From Adiantum capillus-veneris (Eukaryota > Streptophyta > Polypodiopsida > Polypodiales > Pteridaceae), in NCBI GenBank assembly GCA_014529385.2, contig CM043970.1, forward strand, positions 69,402,567 through 69,466,566: DNA of 64,000 bases, in the 5' to 3' direction. Under the pieces are notes generated by a model. That model was not told the DNA's origin, made no database searches, and saw only the letters and a list, made by a program, of their open reading frames with translations. Position 1 is the stretch's first letter; every line of letters begins with the position of its first letter. The position numbers and the translations under genes were made by a program. This document shows, one piece after another, positions 32,610 through 41,067 of this stretch.

Positions 32610-34481
32610 ATGCTTGTACAGCAGCTATCGCTTCGACGAGTGGACGCATGGCTGCAAGACTTGCGGCGGCTACATGTGTTCGTCAACCTGGATTGGCAAG
32701 AGATCCTAGTTCACCTGCAGGAAGCGGATTTGATTGAGCAACTTGTGGCTGGTGATATGGTGATGCTGAATAATCAACAGATTCAGTTGACAGCAGAAAG
32801 GGTCTCAAGGTGTTGTTGTTTGCCCAACGATGGCATGGTGCGCACCTCTCATGTGATCCCTGCTGCGAATGTAGAGCAAGAATTTGGTTTGAAAGTAAAA
32901 GGAGAGTATAAGCTTTCAGGGTTGTCATATGTAGCAACCAGGGATGCGTATCGATGGTTTCTCGAGGCGATTTGGCTGCAAGCCAAAACCTATACCATTT
33001 CAACCTGAGCAAGAAATTTTTTACATTCGGCCAACTTTGGGCCAGTAGCTTGGGCAGTGGTGGTCACAGAACGCCTGCTGGCGGAGTGCCAAAGAGTGAT
33101 GGCACAGTTGAGGAGGAATACCCCAACCAATACAAAGGTTGGCCAACTGCTGACATTGATTTTTCCTTTAAGAGAAGTTTTTCCTCTCGCCCTGCATCCT
33201 CTCTGCCACTTTGAAGATGATTGCTTGGTGGTCCAAGGCACTAATGCTCCTCTGTCGCAAACGCAAAGCTTTGCAGTGCCGGATGAGAGGGAAACACAGC
33301 AGCAACATGTGGGCACTCGGGATTTGCATGGTCCATCGACAGCAGTGGTATCCTCTGGAGCCCAAGAGATGGCCACTGCAAGTGCAGGATTAGCAAGCCG
33401 CAAGCGCGGCAGGGAGGAACAACAATTTTCTACACCACCTCCGGGGACGGCATCTCTTCTTTCGAAGGATTCTGTAGTGGCTCGCTGGCACTGCCGAATG
33501 CAGGAGAGAGTGGGAAATGCTACTCCGCTGAGGACGGGCTCTCCGGTTGCGGATGTTCCCGCTCAACCGGAAACTTCTGGCACTATCAATGCGGCTCCCT
33601 CGAGGGGAGGTACTCTTCCCGTAGCGCTACCTTGGGAGGCTACGGCAGCGACTCCCGCTGACCAATTGCAAGCATACGGCACTTTTTTGAGCAGACTTGC
33701 AGAGTCTATTCGTGCGGCCTGGCCAAGCCCCGCCACAAAGGGAAGAGTCAATGAGCTGGAAGCGCAGGTAGCGGCCTCGCAGACTCGCATTGCCGAGTTG
33801 TCCACTCAAAATGAAGAACTGACTGCAACAACTCGCCAACAAGGGGTAGAAATACAAATGTTACGAGCGGCTAATGCTGAGTTTGTGGCCTCTATTCAAC
33901 AGGAACTTCTCCAGTTGAGAATGCAGCATAGCCTAGCCTCTTACTTAGCCTCGCATCCTGGTGATGTAATGATCAATATGAATGACTTGGATGCATTGGC
34001 AGTGGAGATGCAGGAAGATCTCCGAGTTTTTTTGGATAATCAACTACAAAGTTGGAGCACACGCTTGGCTGCTGAGGTGAGAGCACAACCACCCACTCAG
34101 CAGGTTGTGGTGCAACACCCCGAGTCATCCAACACTGACAAAGGTAAGAGTGTTGTTCCCGAGGGTTTTGATGTTGCTGATTGGGCACAAGCTACAGAAG
34201 ATTGTGCTGAAGCCCAGGCTCATGTATCTCGTTTGCAGAAAATGATTCGTCGATTTCGTAAGGAAAGGCGCAGGGTCTGTTTTTGGGTGGAGACCTTAGC
34301 TCATTCTTTATCTCTCAATCTACCACCTTGCCCTCCATTTTGGTCTTCTCTTAATAGATACCTTTCTCGCTATTATCCTTTACATACACCTCTTGCTCCT
34401 CTGCCCCACAGGCGCCTCAATCTATTTCTTTCCCAACACAGTTTATTCCTCGAGCTCCCCGGATGGAACATATTGAGATAG
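32610..34481 (+). CDS. GYP3 extra 3' ORF: unknown protein with coiled coil, nearly intact
   Basis: From the ATG at 32,610 (MLVQQLSLRRVDAWLQ) one frame stays open to 34,481 except for one TGA at 33,006, about 620 codons. The N-terminal part contains QIQLTAERVSRCCCLPNDG, like the downstream ORF of GYP1 (VEVVITKEIVAKALKLPIDG). The middle is Ser/Pro/Thr-rich. Residues encoded at 33,740-34,060 form coiled coils (NELEAQVAASQTRIAEL; QQELLQLRMQHSLA), followed by KMIRRFRKERRR. I see no signal peptide or membrane span, so the env-like label given to 3' ORFs of some plant elements is not supported. An intron at 34,275-34,411 would change the C-terminus. The function is unknown. Confidence 0.6.
34275..34411 (+). 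other. Candidate intron in the GYP3 3' ORF
   Basis: GT at 34,275 (CAGG-GTCTGTTTTT) and AG at 34,411 after a pyrimidine-rich tract (CCTCTGCCCCACAG). Its removal is phase 0 and joins the coiled-coil frame to the frame starting APQSISFPTQFIPRAPR and running through RLLDEVYRVHTADFRGF. The 137 bp between are Leu/Pro/Ser-rich in translation and do not look coding. Inferred, not proven. Confidence 0.5.
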
Positions 34482-34645
34482 ATCCACGTCTTTTGGATGA
34501 GGTCTATCGGGTACATACTGCAGATTTTAGAGGCTTTGGCTATATTGATATTTCCTCTTCACCAGAGCAAGGTGCAGAGAAACCACCGAAACCTTCCAAC
34601 CGGAGGGGTGAGTGTGGGTTCGCGCAATCCACCGTGCATGCGAGG

Positions 34646-35036
34646 TGTTACGACATTAGTCGCACATGCGGTCCTGCGGAGGTCTGGACACTGCCGATCA
34701 GGGGTATGCGGTATGCGGCGGCCTTAGCTACAGTTCTTCACAGGATATCATGGGACAGGAGTGTGTGCACCGTTCCCGATCTGCGCTGGAGCAGCGGTTG
34801 TATATGGAGGGGCATACTTGTCTTTTGATGTAACTTAACCAATCTCTATGATATTCACGGCATCTACTGTTGTAACTTTGTGTCTGGATATACATGAATG
34901 AAGCAAGAGGTGTTCTGGGCCTGTGTATTGTGTACTTCCTTCTCTTGTCATTCTATATGTTGATGTTCATATAATGTAGTTGTGGGTAATCATTCCCATA
35001 ATGCCTATTTCTCCTATGCAGGCAATAGCCATTATA
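34646..35036 (+). repeat. GYP3 3' LTR (391 bp)
   Basis: TGTTACGACATTAGTCGCAC to AATAGCCATTATA. The last two bases are TA where the 5' LTR has CA. The preceding purine-rich stretch is weak (GCATGCGAGG); a stronger one lies at about 34,600-34,620. Confidence 0.92.
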
Positions 35037-35041
35037 GTTGC

Positions 35042-35776
35042 AGGATGTATTATTGAAAAAAGTTGAGTGCCAGTGTGCGAATGGATGCAGCAGGGTGACA
35101 ACTATGCACTGCGAGGTCAATTTTAGGCCTATTCGGGGTCCGTTTGAGGTCAACTAAAAGGCCAAGGGTGCCCAACTAAAAAATCTAAGTGTGGGAATTG
35201 AAAAAACAGAGAGAATACCAGAAAAAGCGTGGAGAGAAGAGGAGGAACAACCGCAACTGTGTTTTTGCTCATTTTGGAGTCTGTTTTGGCGTAAACTGCT
35301 AATCCGAGGTCGGATTTGAGCACTTTGACATTGTCGACTGGGGTTTTGGGCCGTTCCAGACGCGATGGCGCTGTCCATTTTGCCAAATTATTCACTGTTT
35401 TTCTGTTGTTTTGGCTGTGTAAGTTTCTCCTATGAGAGCGAAGATTCTGCTCCAGTTTGTGATTATATCTAGCTTATTTTACCCATATTGTGTGAGCTAT
35501 TTGCCCCATTGGTGTTGGCGCAAGCTCAATTGTATCTAAACATAAAAAATTATCCTCTTTTGAGCTGAGTTTTTGAGTGTGTGTGTGTGTGTATATCTCT
35601 CTGTGTGGAGTGGGCAAACGGATAGTCTCTCTCCTCTCACTCCATAGGTGTGTTCCCTGTCTCGGCCAGGTGTGTTGTGTAAGCCAAGTGGTGCCCCATA
35701 GTGTGTGTGTATATCATCCCAAGAGTGTGTGTCGGGTCATTATAGAGGCGTTGTGTGTGTTCTCATCCCGCTCACA
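35042..35776 (+). repeat. GYP2 5' LTR, right part
   Basis: Continuation of the GYP2 LTR after GYP3, collinear with 48,871-49,627 and ending CATCCCGCTCACA. A short GT run at 35,577-35,592 corresponds to a much longer run in the 3' LTR. Confidence 0.92.
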
Positions 35777-35782
35777 TTCTTT

Positions 35783-35800
35783 TGGCGCCCCTACTGAGGA
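35783..35800 (+). other. GYP2 primer binding site
   Basis: TGGCGCCCCTACTGAGGA, six bases after the LTR end. TAT1 has TGGTGCCCCCACTGAGGA at the same place; the match between the two continues into GATCTT. The tRNA is not assigned. Confidence 0.65.
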
Positions 35801-36522
35801 TCTTCTTCGAGTACCTTCTGCTTCGAGCTTCAAGCTTCGAGATTCGGGATTATAGGTTGCAGACTATAGGTTGTAGGTTATAGGTTACAAGGACAGGCAC
35901 ATGTACATGTGATTCACACATGTACAGGTAGCTAGACTACAATGATATACTAGAAGTGGTGTCACTTGCAGTTGTTGTGGGTATGCATCATTTGGCGCCT
36001 GTTTGAGCGCATTGTCTGCTGGTATTGTAGGTTACTTGTGGAAAATAACATTGTACACCTTTGTGGAGCCATACTTGGTTTTATTTGGCATTCCCAGTCA
36101 TTTCTGAGACTTTGTCTGGAAGATAGTCATTTCTGAGACTTGACTATACGAGATTTGCATAAGCCTTCGTGTGAGGGTCGATAGCGTGAGGTTTTATTGA
36201 GCTGGGGGATTCTCAAAAGTGGAGATCCTTTCGGTGATACGGGTAGCTAGAGCACCCTTTTCGTGACCTCGTCATTTGCTATGTACTAGTGATTCCTACT
36301 TGATGCTCGGTTTCGATTGTTGGGAGTTTATGCATACATATACAATCTATATTTTGGGTTCTTACTGCTCTACTTTTGGGGAAACTCTGCCAAAAATTTT
36401 CCAAGTTATGATGGCTGGTTTTTTGGTCTTTTGAGCCATTTATGCTATTATGCTGCTGAAATTTTGGCAAAATCAGAGGATAAATTAGGTGTGCCTTCTT
36501 GGGAGATTCATGGTTGGCTTTA

Positions 36523-36738
36523 ATGGATGATCAAAATGAACCTCAATTCACTCCTTTTCATTTAACTCAAAGAATCCAGATAAATGTTCATGTGTCTAGG
36601 AAGATATTTTTCCAGCAGCGCATAGTCTTTATTTTCGGGCCAAGAAGATTAAGAGAGATATTGGAATGTCCTTTACCTGTTGTAATTCCAATGATTAACT
36701 ATGAAAACTCATTTGTGCATGTGTTTGTCCTTATCTAA
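36523..36738 (+). CDS. GYP2 leader ORF, 71 aa, intact
   Basis: Small intact ORF (MDDQNEPQFTPFHLTQ ... FVHVFVLI) 103 bp upstream of the gag ATG. TAT1 has a 72-aa ORF at the same place, and the two align end to end: M-N/D at the start, a P-Q pair near residue 7, hydrophobic blocks, a P-[FV]-V-[LI]-P motif near residue 52-56, and a shared terminus F-[EH]-V-[LF]-[IV]-x-V-L-[VI]. The similarity is in pattern and length more than identity. No known domain is recognised. It could be a regulatory upstream ORF or a small protein. Confidence 0.5.
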   Translation: MDDQNEPQFTPFHLTQRIQINVHVSRKIFFQQRIVFIFGPRRLREILECPLPVVIPMINYENSFVHVFVLI

Positions 36739-36841
36739 AGTTGAACTCCATTGAAGTTTCTTTGGATTGAGTCAGTCAAACGTTTTGGGTTCTTGCACGT
36801 GTGTTCGAAGGGGTTCTCAAAGCATCGTAACTTGGGTAGCC

Positions 36842-37342
36842 ATGGCTTTCTCTTATCCGGAGTTTCATGGAAGAAGTGATGAAGATGTGGAAGAAGTTTT
36901 GGAAAAGATGGAGGTTGCATGCATTAGCAACCAAATTCATGACCCGGCGCAGATGTTACATCTTCTCCATATTTGGTTGAAGAGTGATGCACGAGTTTGG
37001 TCCAAAGCATTTGAAGAGGAGTTGCGTGGGGCTGATCCACCCGTAAGGTTGAGTTGGGACAATCTACGTCATCGGTTAGAAGTGGAGTTTGTGAAGATAG
37101 AAGACCCTAACAAAGTGTGGCAAGAAGTACAAGGTTTGGTGCAAAAGGAAGGTAAGCCAGTAGATGCGTACATACATAAGTTCTCACTAGCATGGGAGCG
37201 GATGTGCAAGGCCTTAGCACCACAAGTACCCCCCGCCTGACATGATGAAGAAGGATAGGTTCTTGGCTGGTCTTTGGGAGAATATATGTTGGAGAGTGGA
37301 GCTAAAGAAGCCTAGGACATATGAAGATGCACTAGAGGTAGC
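36842..37342 (+). pseudogene. GYP2 Gag, 5' part, frameshifted and cut by TAT1
   Basis: Retrotransposon Gag capsid domain. The start ATG at 36,842 follows GTAGCC and gives MAFSYPEFHGRSDEDVEEVL. The core reads MLHLLHIWLKSDARVWSKAF and RHRLEVEFVKIEDPNKVWQE, ending QKEGKPVDAYIHKFSLAWERM. A frameshift at the C-run near 37,230 moves the rest (MKKDRFLAGLWENICW ... TYEDALEVA) to another frame. The frame is then cut by TAT1 at 37,342 and resumes at 46,593 as RKKEWKLR. Confidence 0.88.
37338..37342. other. TAT1 target duplication, left copy (GTAGC)
   Basis: GTAGC also at 46,588-46,592 after the TAT1 3' LTR. Joining the flanks restores the reading DALEVA-RKKEWK of GYP2 gag. Confidence 0.95.
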
Positions 37343-38879
37343 GATGGGGGCTTTTCACAAGCCAAGCTCCCATACCCCTCTTCTCTCGTCCCCACCCCAT
37401 GAAAACCCCTCTTAGGGAGGGAGTGATAAAAGACATTGGAAAAAGTAAGAAAAAAATAAAGTATGATTATGTAAATATATGAGAAAGGTAAAATAGGCCA
37501 CCTCATGCCTACGGGGCAGCCCATCCCCACCTTGCCTCCTTTTTCTTCACTGTTGCCCCGCCGTGTGTCCCTTTTCCTCTCCTCCACTCAAAAGGTCAAC
37601 CCCCTCTCTCTTCCCCTTGTCCTTTCTCCTTTCTCTCTCCCCTCAAGCTACCCCACCTCTCATAAATAATGCATTCTAACTCACCAATAATGCACCCTAA
37701 CTCACATGCAACTTACCCTATCTTCCAAAAAAGTATACCCCACCCCCCCTTTCTCTCTCCTATCATATCCCATGACCCAAATACCCCCCCCTCTCTCTAA
37801 AGGGCGCCATGTATCTTGTCTTGTAGCTAAATAACCTCCCCCACACTCACACACATTCAGTTTCACTAAAAAAAGGTGCCCACAGACCCATCCCCACCCG
37901 GTGGCTACCTGATTTTTCTTGTGTTCACACACATCTGCACACAGATTCACCTCTGAACACACTCCTCTCTCTCCCCTCTTGTAATTACTTTATTCTCCAT
38001 GTCACCTCTCACTTTTTTTCATCAACCCATCTCTTTCTCTTAGTCTCTCTCTCATGAGACTGCTATTCTGGCACATATACACACAGCCAGACAAGTGGGG
38101 CCCACAGTCACATGGCCTATGTAGATAATGATTTCTTCATTTCTAAATTCTAGAATTTCTCCCCCCTCCTCCCCTATATAAAGAGGGGTCACCATCACAC
38201 ACACACACAACATCACCAAAGAACACACTATGCACTGTGTGTGCCTAGTGCACACACACACACCCACACCATCACCATCACCGCAATCACCATGCTTGTC
38301 TTGAGCATGACCTCTACACCCTTGGCTATGGAAGATGAAGGGCAACTAAATGAAGGATGATGGCCATAATCCTCGTGCGAGTCTTCGCCATCAACTCCCA
38401 CCTATCCGCCATGTGCTCTACCACTCTCTCCCTTCTCATTCCCCTACCCTATGCTCCCCATTTCATCGCCTAATTCTCTAGATAAAGCTTGAGGTTTTGT
38501 GAGTATGTTTTCTTGCAATGTTTTGCCCATGTGAGGTGTGCGGAATCGCCACCTAGTCTTGTGTTTTGGAGTGAGCTTGTGTATGTGTGAAGGGTGTGCG
38601 AATTCGCCATCCTTTTGTGATGCCTAAGTACTAAGCCGCTATACCCCCTCCCTCACTCTCTCTCTCACTTGATCTCATTCCCTTTCCTTTTCATCATTAC
38701 TCCCAAGCATCCATCTCTCTTGGCTGAAAACTTTGTTATGGTTGTGTGTTGTTTGCGTCCTAGCCGCTGAAGCTAGGTGGTGCCCCCTGTTTGCTTTACC
38801 ATGACAGGCTCGAGGCACGCCATTCGGTCCTCGGTGTTTTAGAGGCCGTCGGGGTTCGGGGTTCGCTTTGCTCCCGTCA
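37343..38879 (+). repeat. TAT1 5' LTR (1,537 bp)
   Basis: Begins GATGGGGGCTTTTCACAAGC; the 3' LTR has TGATGGGG, so the first T is missing or changed here. Ends TTTGCTCCCGTCA before the PBS. C-rich, with long CT and CA stretches. Confidence 0.93.
38174..38183 (+). promoter_or_regulatory. TATA box in the TAT1 5' LTR
   Basis: CTATATAAAG in a C-rich context, conserved in the 3' LTR at 45,864-45,873. Transcription of the element is expected to start about 30 bp downstream. Confidence 0.65.
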
Positions 38880-38881
38880 TT

Positions 38882-38899
38882 TGGTGCCCCCACTGAGGA
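38882..38899 (+). other. TAT1 primer binding site
   Basis: TGGTGCCCCCACTGAGGA two bases after the LTR end, nearly the same as that of GYP2. The tRNA is not assigned. Confidence 0.65.
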
Positions 38900-38952
38900 T
38901 CTTTTCATGAAACCCTTCAGTTTACAAGACTGAAACCCCTAAACTATTGTGA

Positions 38953-39418
38953 ATGGATGAATGGCTAGCAGGATTTGCTAATTGGACGACAGAAGAAGAA
39001 GAGCTCCAAGCACAACTAGACGAACTCCGCATCTCCATCGAAGCTCGAGTGCTAGGCGTAACAGTAATCTATTTGCTGTGGGAGAGTCAACCAACATGCC
39101 AAACCGAGTGGATATACATAGGCCAAACGCCAAGAAGAAGAAGGAGAAGGTCGAAACCATGTCCGCAACCTACAACCAACCCACAACAACAAAATGGAAG
39201 GATCTCTACACAATAGAGAATCAACACTATTCTACTTTGAGAATCGAGTAACTCAAGTCACCGAGGTAATTATCACAGTCAGTTTTCAAGTCGCGCTTGA
39301 TGCTGCAGCACAGATAACGAAATCATTGGCTCACACTCTCACTAGAGAAACTAGGGATCTACTGAGTTTGTTTCAGGAAAAAACACCACCCTCTCCCACA
39401 AGCTTGGACAGTGACTAA
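38953..39418 (+). pseudogene. TAT1 leader coding remnant
   Basis: From ATG 38,953 a short frame reads MDEWLAGFANWTTEEEELQA with an acidic helical segment. A frame change near 39,055 continues as NSNLFAVGESTNMPNRVDIH to about 39,250, and another frame (VALDAAAQITKSLAHTL) runs to 39,418. These pieces look like one decayed coding region of about 150 codons upstream of gag. No family is recognised. It could also be leader RNA with chance open frames. Confidence 0.35.
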
Positions 39419-39449
39419 TGGACAGTGACTAAGCACCTCTAAGCTTCAC

Positions 39450-39668
39450 ATGAATCAGTACAACCTACCTCAAGACAGATCACACATACCAACACGTGTA
39501 CGCTCAATCAAGGTAATACTGGATTTGAAGGCTCACTACCAGCACGTCATTGACACCATGCTGGGTGGGGAGCAATTTTTTGAGGTTCTGGCATCAGATC
39601 AACCATTTGTCTTACCTTTGGTACAAGGCAATGTACCGTTTGAAGTTTTAATCTATGTCCTAGTATAA
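39450..39668 (+). CDS. TAT1 leader ORF, 72 aa, intact
   Basis: ATG at 39,450, stop at 39,666, 82 bp before the gag ATG. Reads MNQYNLPQDRSHIPTRVR ... PFEVLIYVLV. It matches the 71-aa leader ORF of GYP2 in length, position and residue pattern, including P-F-V-L-P near residue 52 and the hydrophobic terminus. Two elements of clearly different age both keep it open. No domain is recognised. A regulatory upstream ORF or a small accessory protein are the two readings. Confidence 0.5.
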   Translation: MNQYNLPQDRSHIPTRVRSIKVILDLKAHYQHVIDTMLGGEQFFEVLASDQPFVLPLVQGNVPFEVLIYVLV

Positions 39669-39750
39669 GAGGGTATACACGCCTCCTTGTAAAGAAGAAA
39701 AAACTTTTGCAAGTTAAGCAGTGTGTCTTTCTAGCTCTCTCTCAGTAATC

Positions 39751-41025
39751 ATGGCAAGTGTAGCATTTCCAACATTTAAAGGAAAGAAGGGGGAGGATTT
39801 GGTAACAGACTTCCTATATGACTTTGAAGTAGCATGTGTAGTGAGCAACAAAGATACGGATGAATCCCGGGTTAGAATCTTTAAGCATCTCATGAAGCTA
39901 GAAGCTAGATCATGGTACAATGCACTTCCACAAGCAACCAAGGATGACTGGGAACCCTTAAAAACCGCTTTTAAGAGGCGCTTTGGGGGAGGTACCACTT
40001 CAGAAAAGTTGTGGGACAAGTTGAGAGACTTGAACCAGGAGGGTCTTTTAGAATATGCCACCTATGAGTCCAAATTTGTGGATTTGTGGGAACGGTGGGT
40101 TGAGTCACTGGCAAGGGGGGAAGCCGCACCCGATTTCCTAAAAAAAGATCGGTTCACGCATGGCTTATGGCCGCTTCTCAAGGAGAAGGTGAAAGGTAGA
40201 TTCCCGGCTACGTACGAGTTAGCCGTTGAGATTGCTCGCCTTAAGGACAAGAAGCTACGAATGAAAGCCAAGGAAACCGAATCAACAGAAGCAGGAATAT
40301 CGCGTCGACCAGCAACTACGACAACCACCATACCACCACCACCGGCTCTTGGGGTAAGAGATGACCAACAAGATATGTTGGCCCATATTACTGACCAACT
40401 CCAGAATTTGTCTGTCCACTTAATACAGCAAGGGAGGAGTCAAGAAAGAGATCAAGACCCTAGAAGAGCATGACAACAAAATAGGGAGTATCATTGCTAC
40501 AACTGCGGAGAAGACGGTCACGGTATGTACTACTGTCCCAAACCACGACAAAACTATAATAGAGGAGGTAGGAGGAACCAGTTGTCACCCCCTAGAGAAA
40601 AAACACCCCCACCCCAAGCACCACCTCCACCAACACAAATTCTACGTCCACCCCAGACACCACTACAAGCATCCATCCCACCTCTTCCACCAGCCCCACC
40701 ACCTGATCGCCCTGTAAACATCATAAGGCTAGAAGAGAAAGGAAAAGCCATAGTAGTGGATCCACCCAGAGCAAAGGAGAGGGACAAGGGTAAGGAGAAG
40801 GTGACCTTTTTAGAACCACTTGAGGCCATGACTGTGAAAAGAGCTAGGAGGGAGAAGGCTACACAATCAGATGATGAGAGAAGCATGAGAGGAGAAACTA
40901 GCAAGAGGCCATCTAGGCCACGACGGAAATTGGGCATCACCGACTTCCAGCTAGGGGAAATTTCTAAGCCCTATGATCTAACGTTGGATGTGGCAGAGCA
41001 AGGACCGAAGATTACATGGCCATAG
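39751..41025 (+). pseudogene. TAT1 Gag with one internal stop
   Basis: Capsid and nucleocapsid protein. The start is the ATG at 39,751 (MASVAFPTFKGKKGEDL); an upstream open extension has no ATG. The capsid region (FKHLMKLEARSWYNAL, AFKRRFGGG, EYATYESKFVDLWERW) covers residues 1-180. A TGA at 40,471 interrupts the frame. Seven codons later the zinc knuckle CYNCGEDGHGMYYC (CX2CX4HX4C) follows, then a Pro-rich stretch (PPPQAPPPP). The frame ends at TAG 41,023 and stays open beyond it into pol. Apart from this TGA the gene is intact, so inactivation is recent. Confidence 0.9.
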
Positions 41026-41067
41026 CTGCTACATCTTGCACCAAAAGTAAGGCGACAATGGTCTAAA

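Larger units (their letters stand above)
26424..35036 (+). mobile_element. GYP3: complete but decayed Ty3/gypsy element with an extra 3' ORF
   Basis: Full 8.6-kb element inserted in the GYP2 5' LTR. LTRs are 391 bp each (26,424-26,814 and 34,646-35,036). The order is gag with zinc knuckles, retropepsin, RT, RNase H, integrase, then a further ORF of about 620 codons before the 3' LTR. gag to early RT is in one frame interrupted mainly by TAG stops. I count about 38 differences between the LTRs (about 90% identity). No chromodomain is seen and no second RNase H. Confidence 0.92.

Noticed and set aside
32610-34481. GYP3 3' ORF as an env-like gene
   Set aside because: Position fits, but there is no signal peptide, no membrane span and no glycoprotein-like feature; coiled coils dominate.
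37312-38345. Minus-strand ORFs in the TAT1 LTRs (also 44,888-46,035)
   Set aside because: They occur in both LTRs because these are copies, follow C-rich/CA-rich repeats, and have no domain; not genes.
40554-40940. Antisense ORF opposite TAT1 gag (and similar ones opposite pol and GYP3)
   Set aside because: Low-complexity mirror of the Pro-rich coding strand; shadows of real genes.
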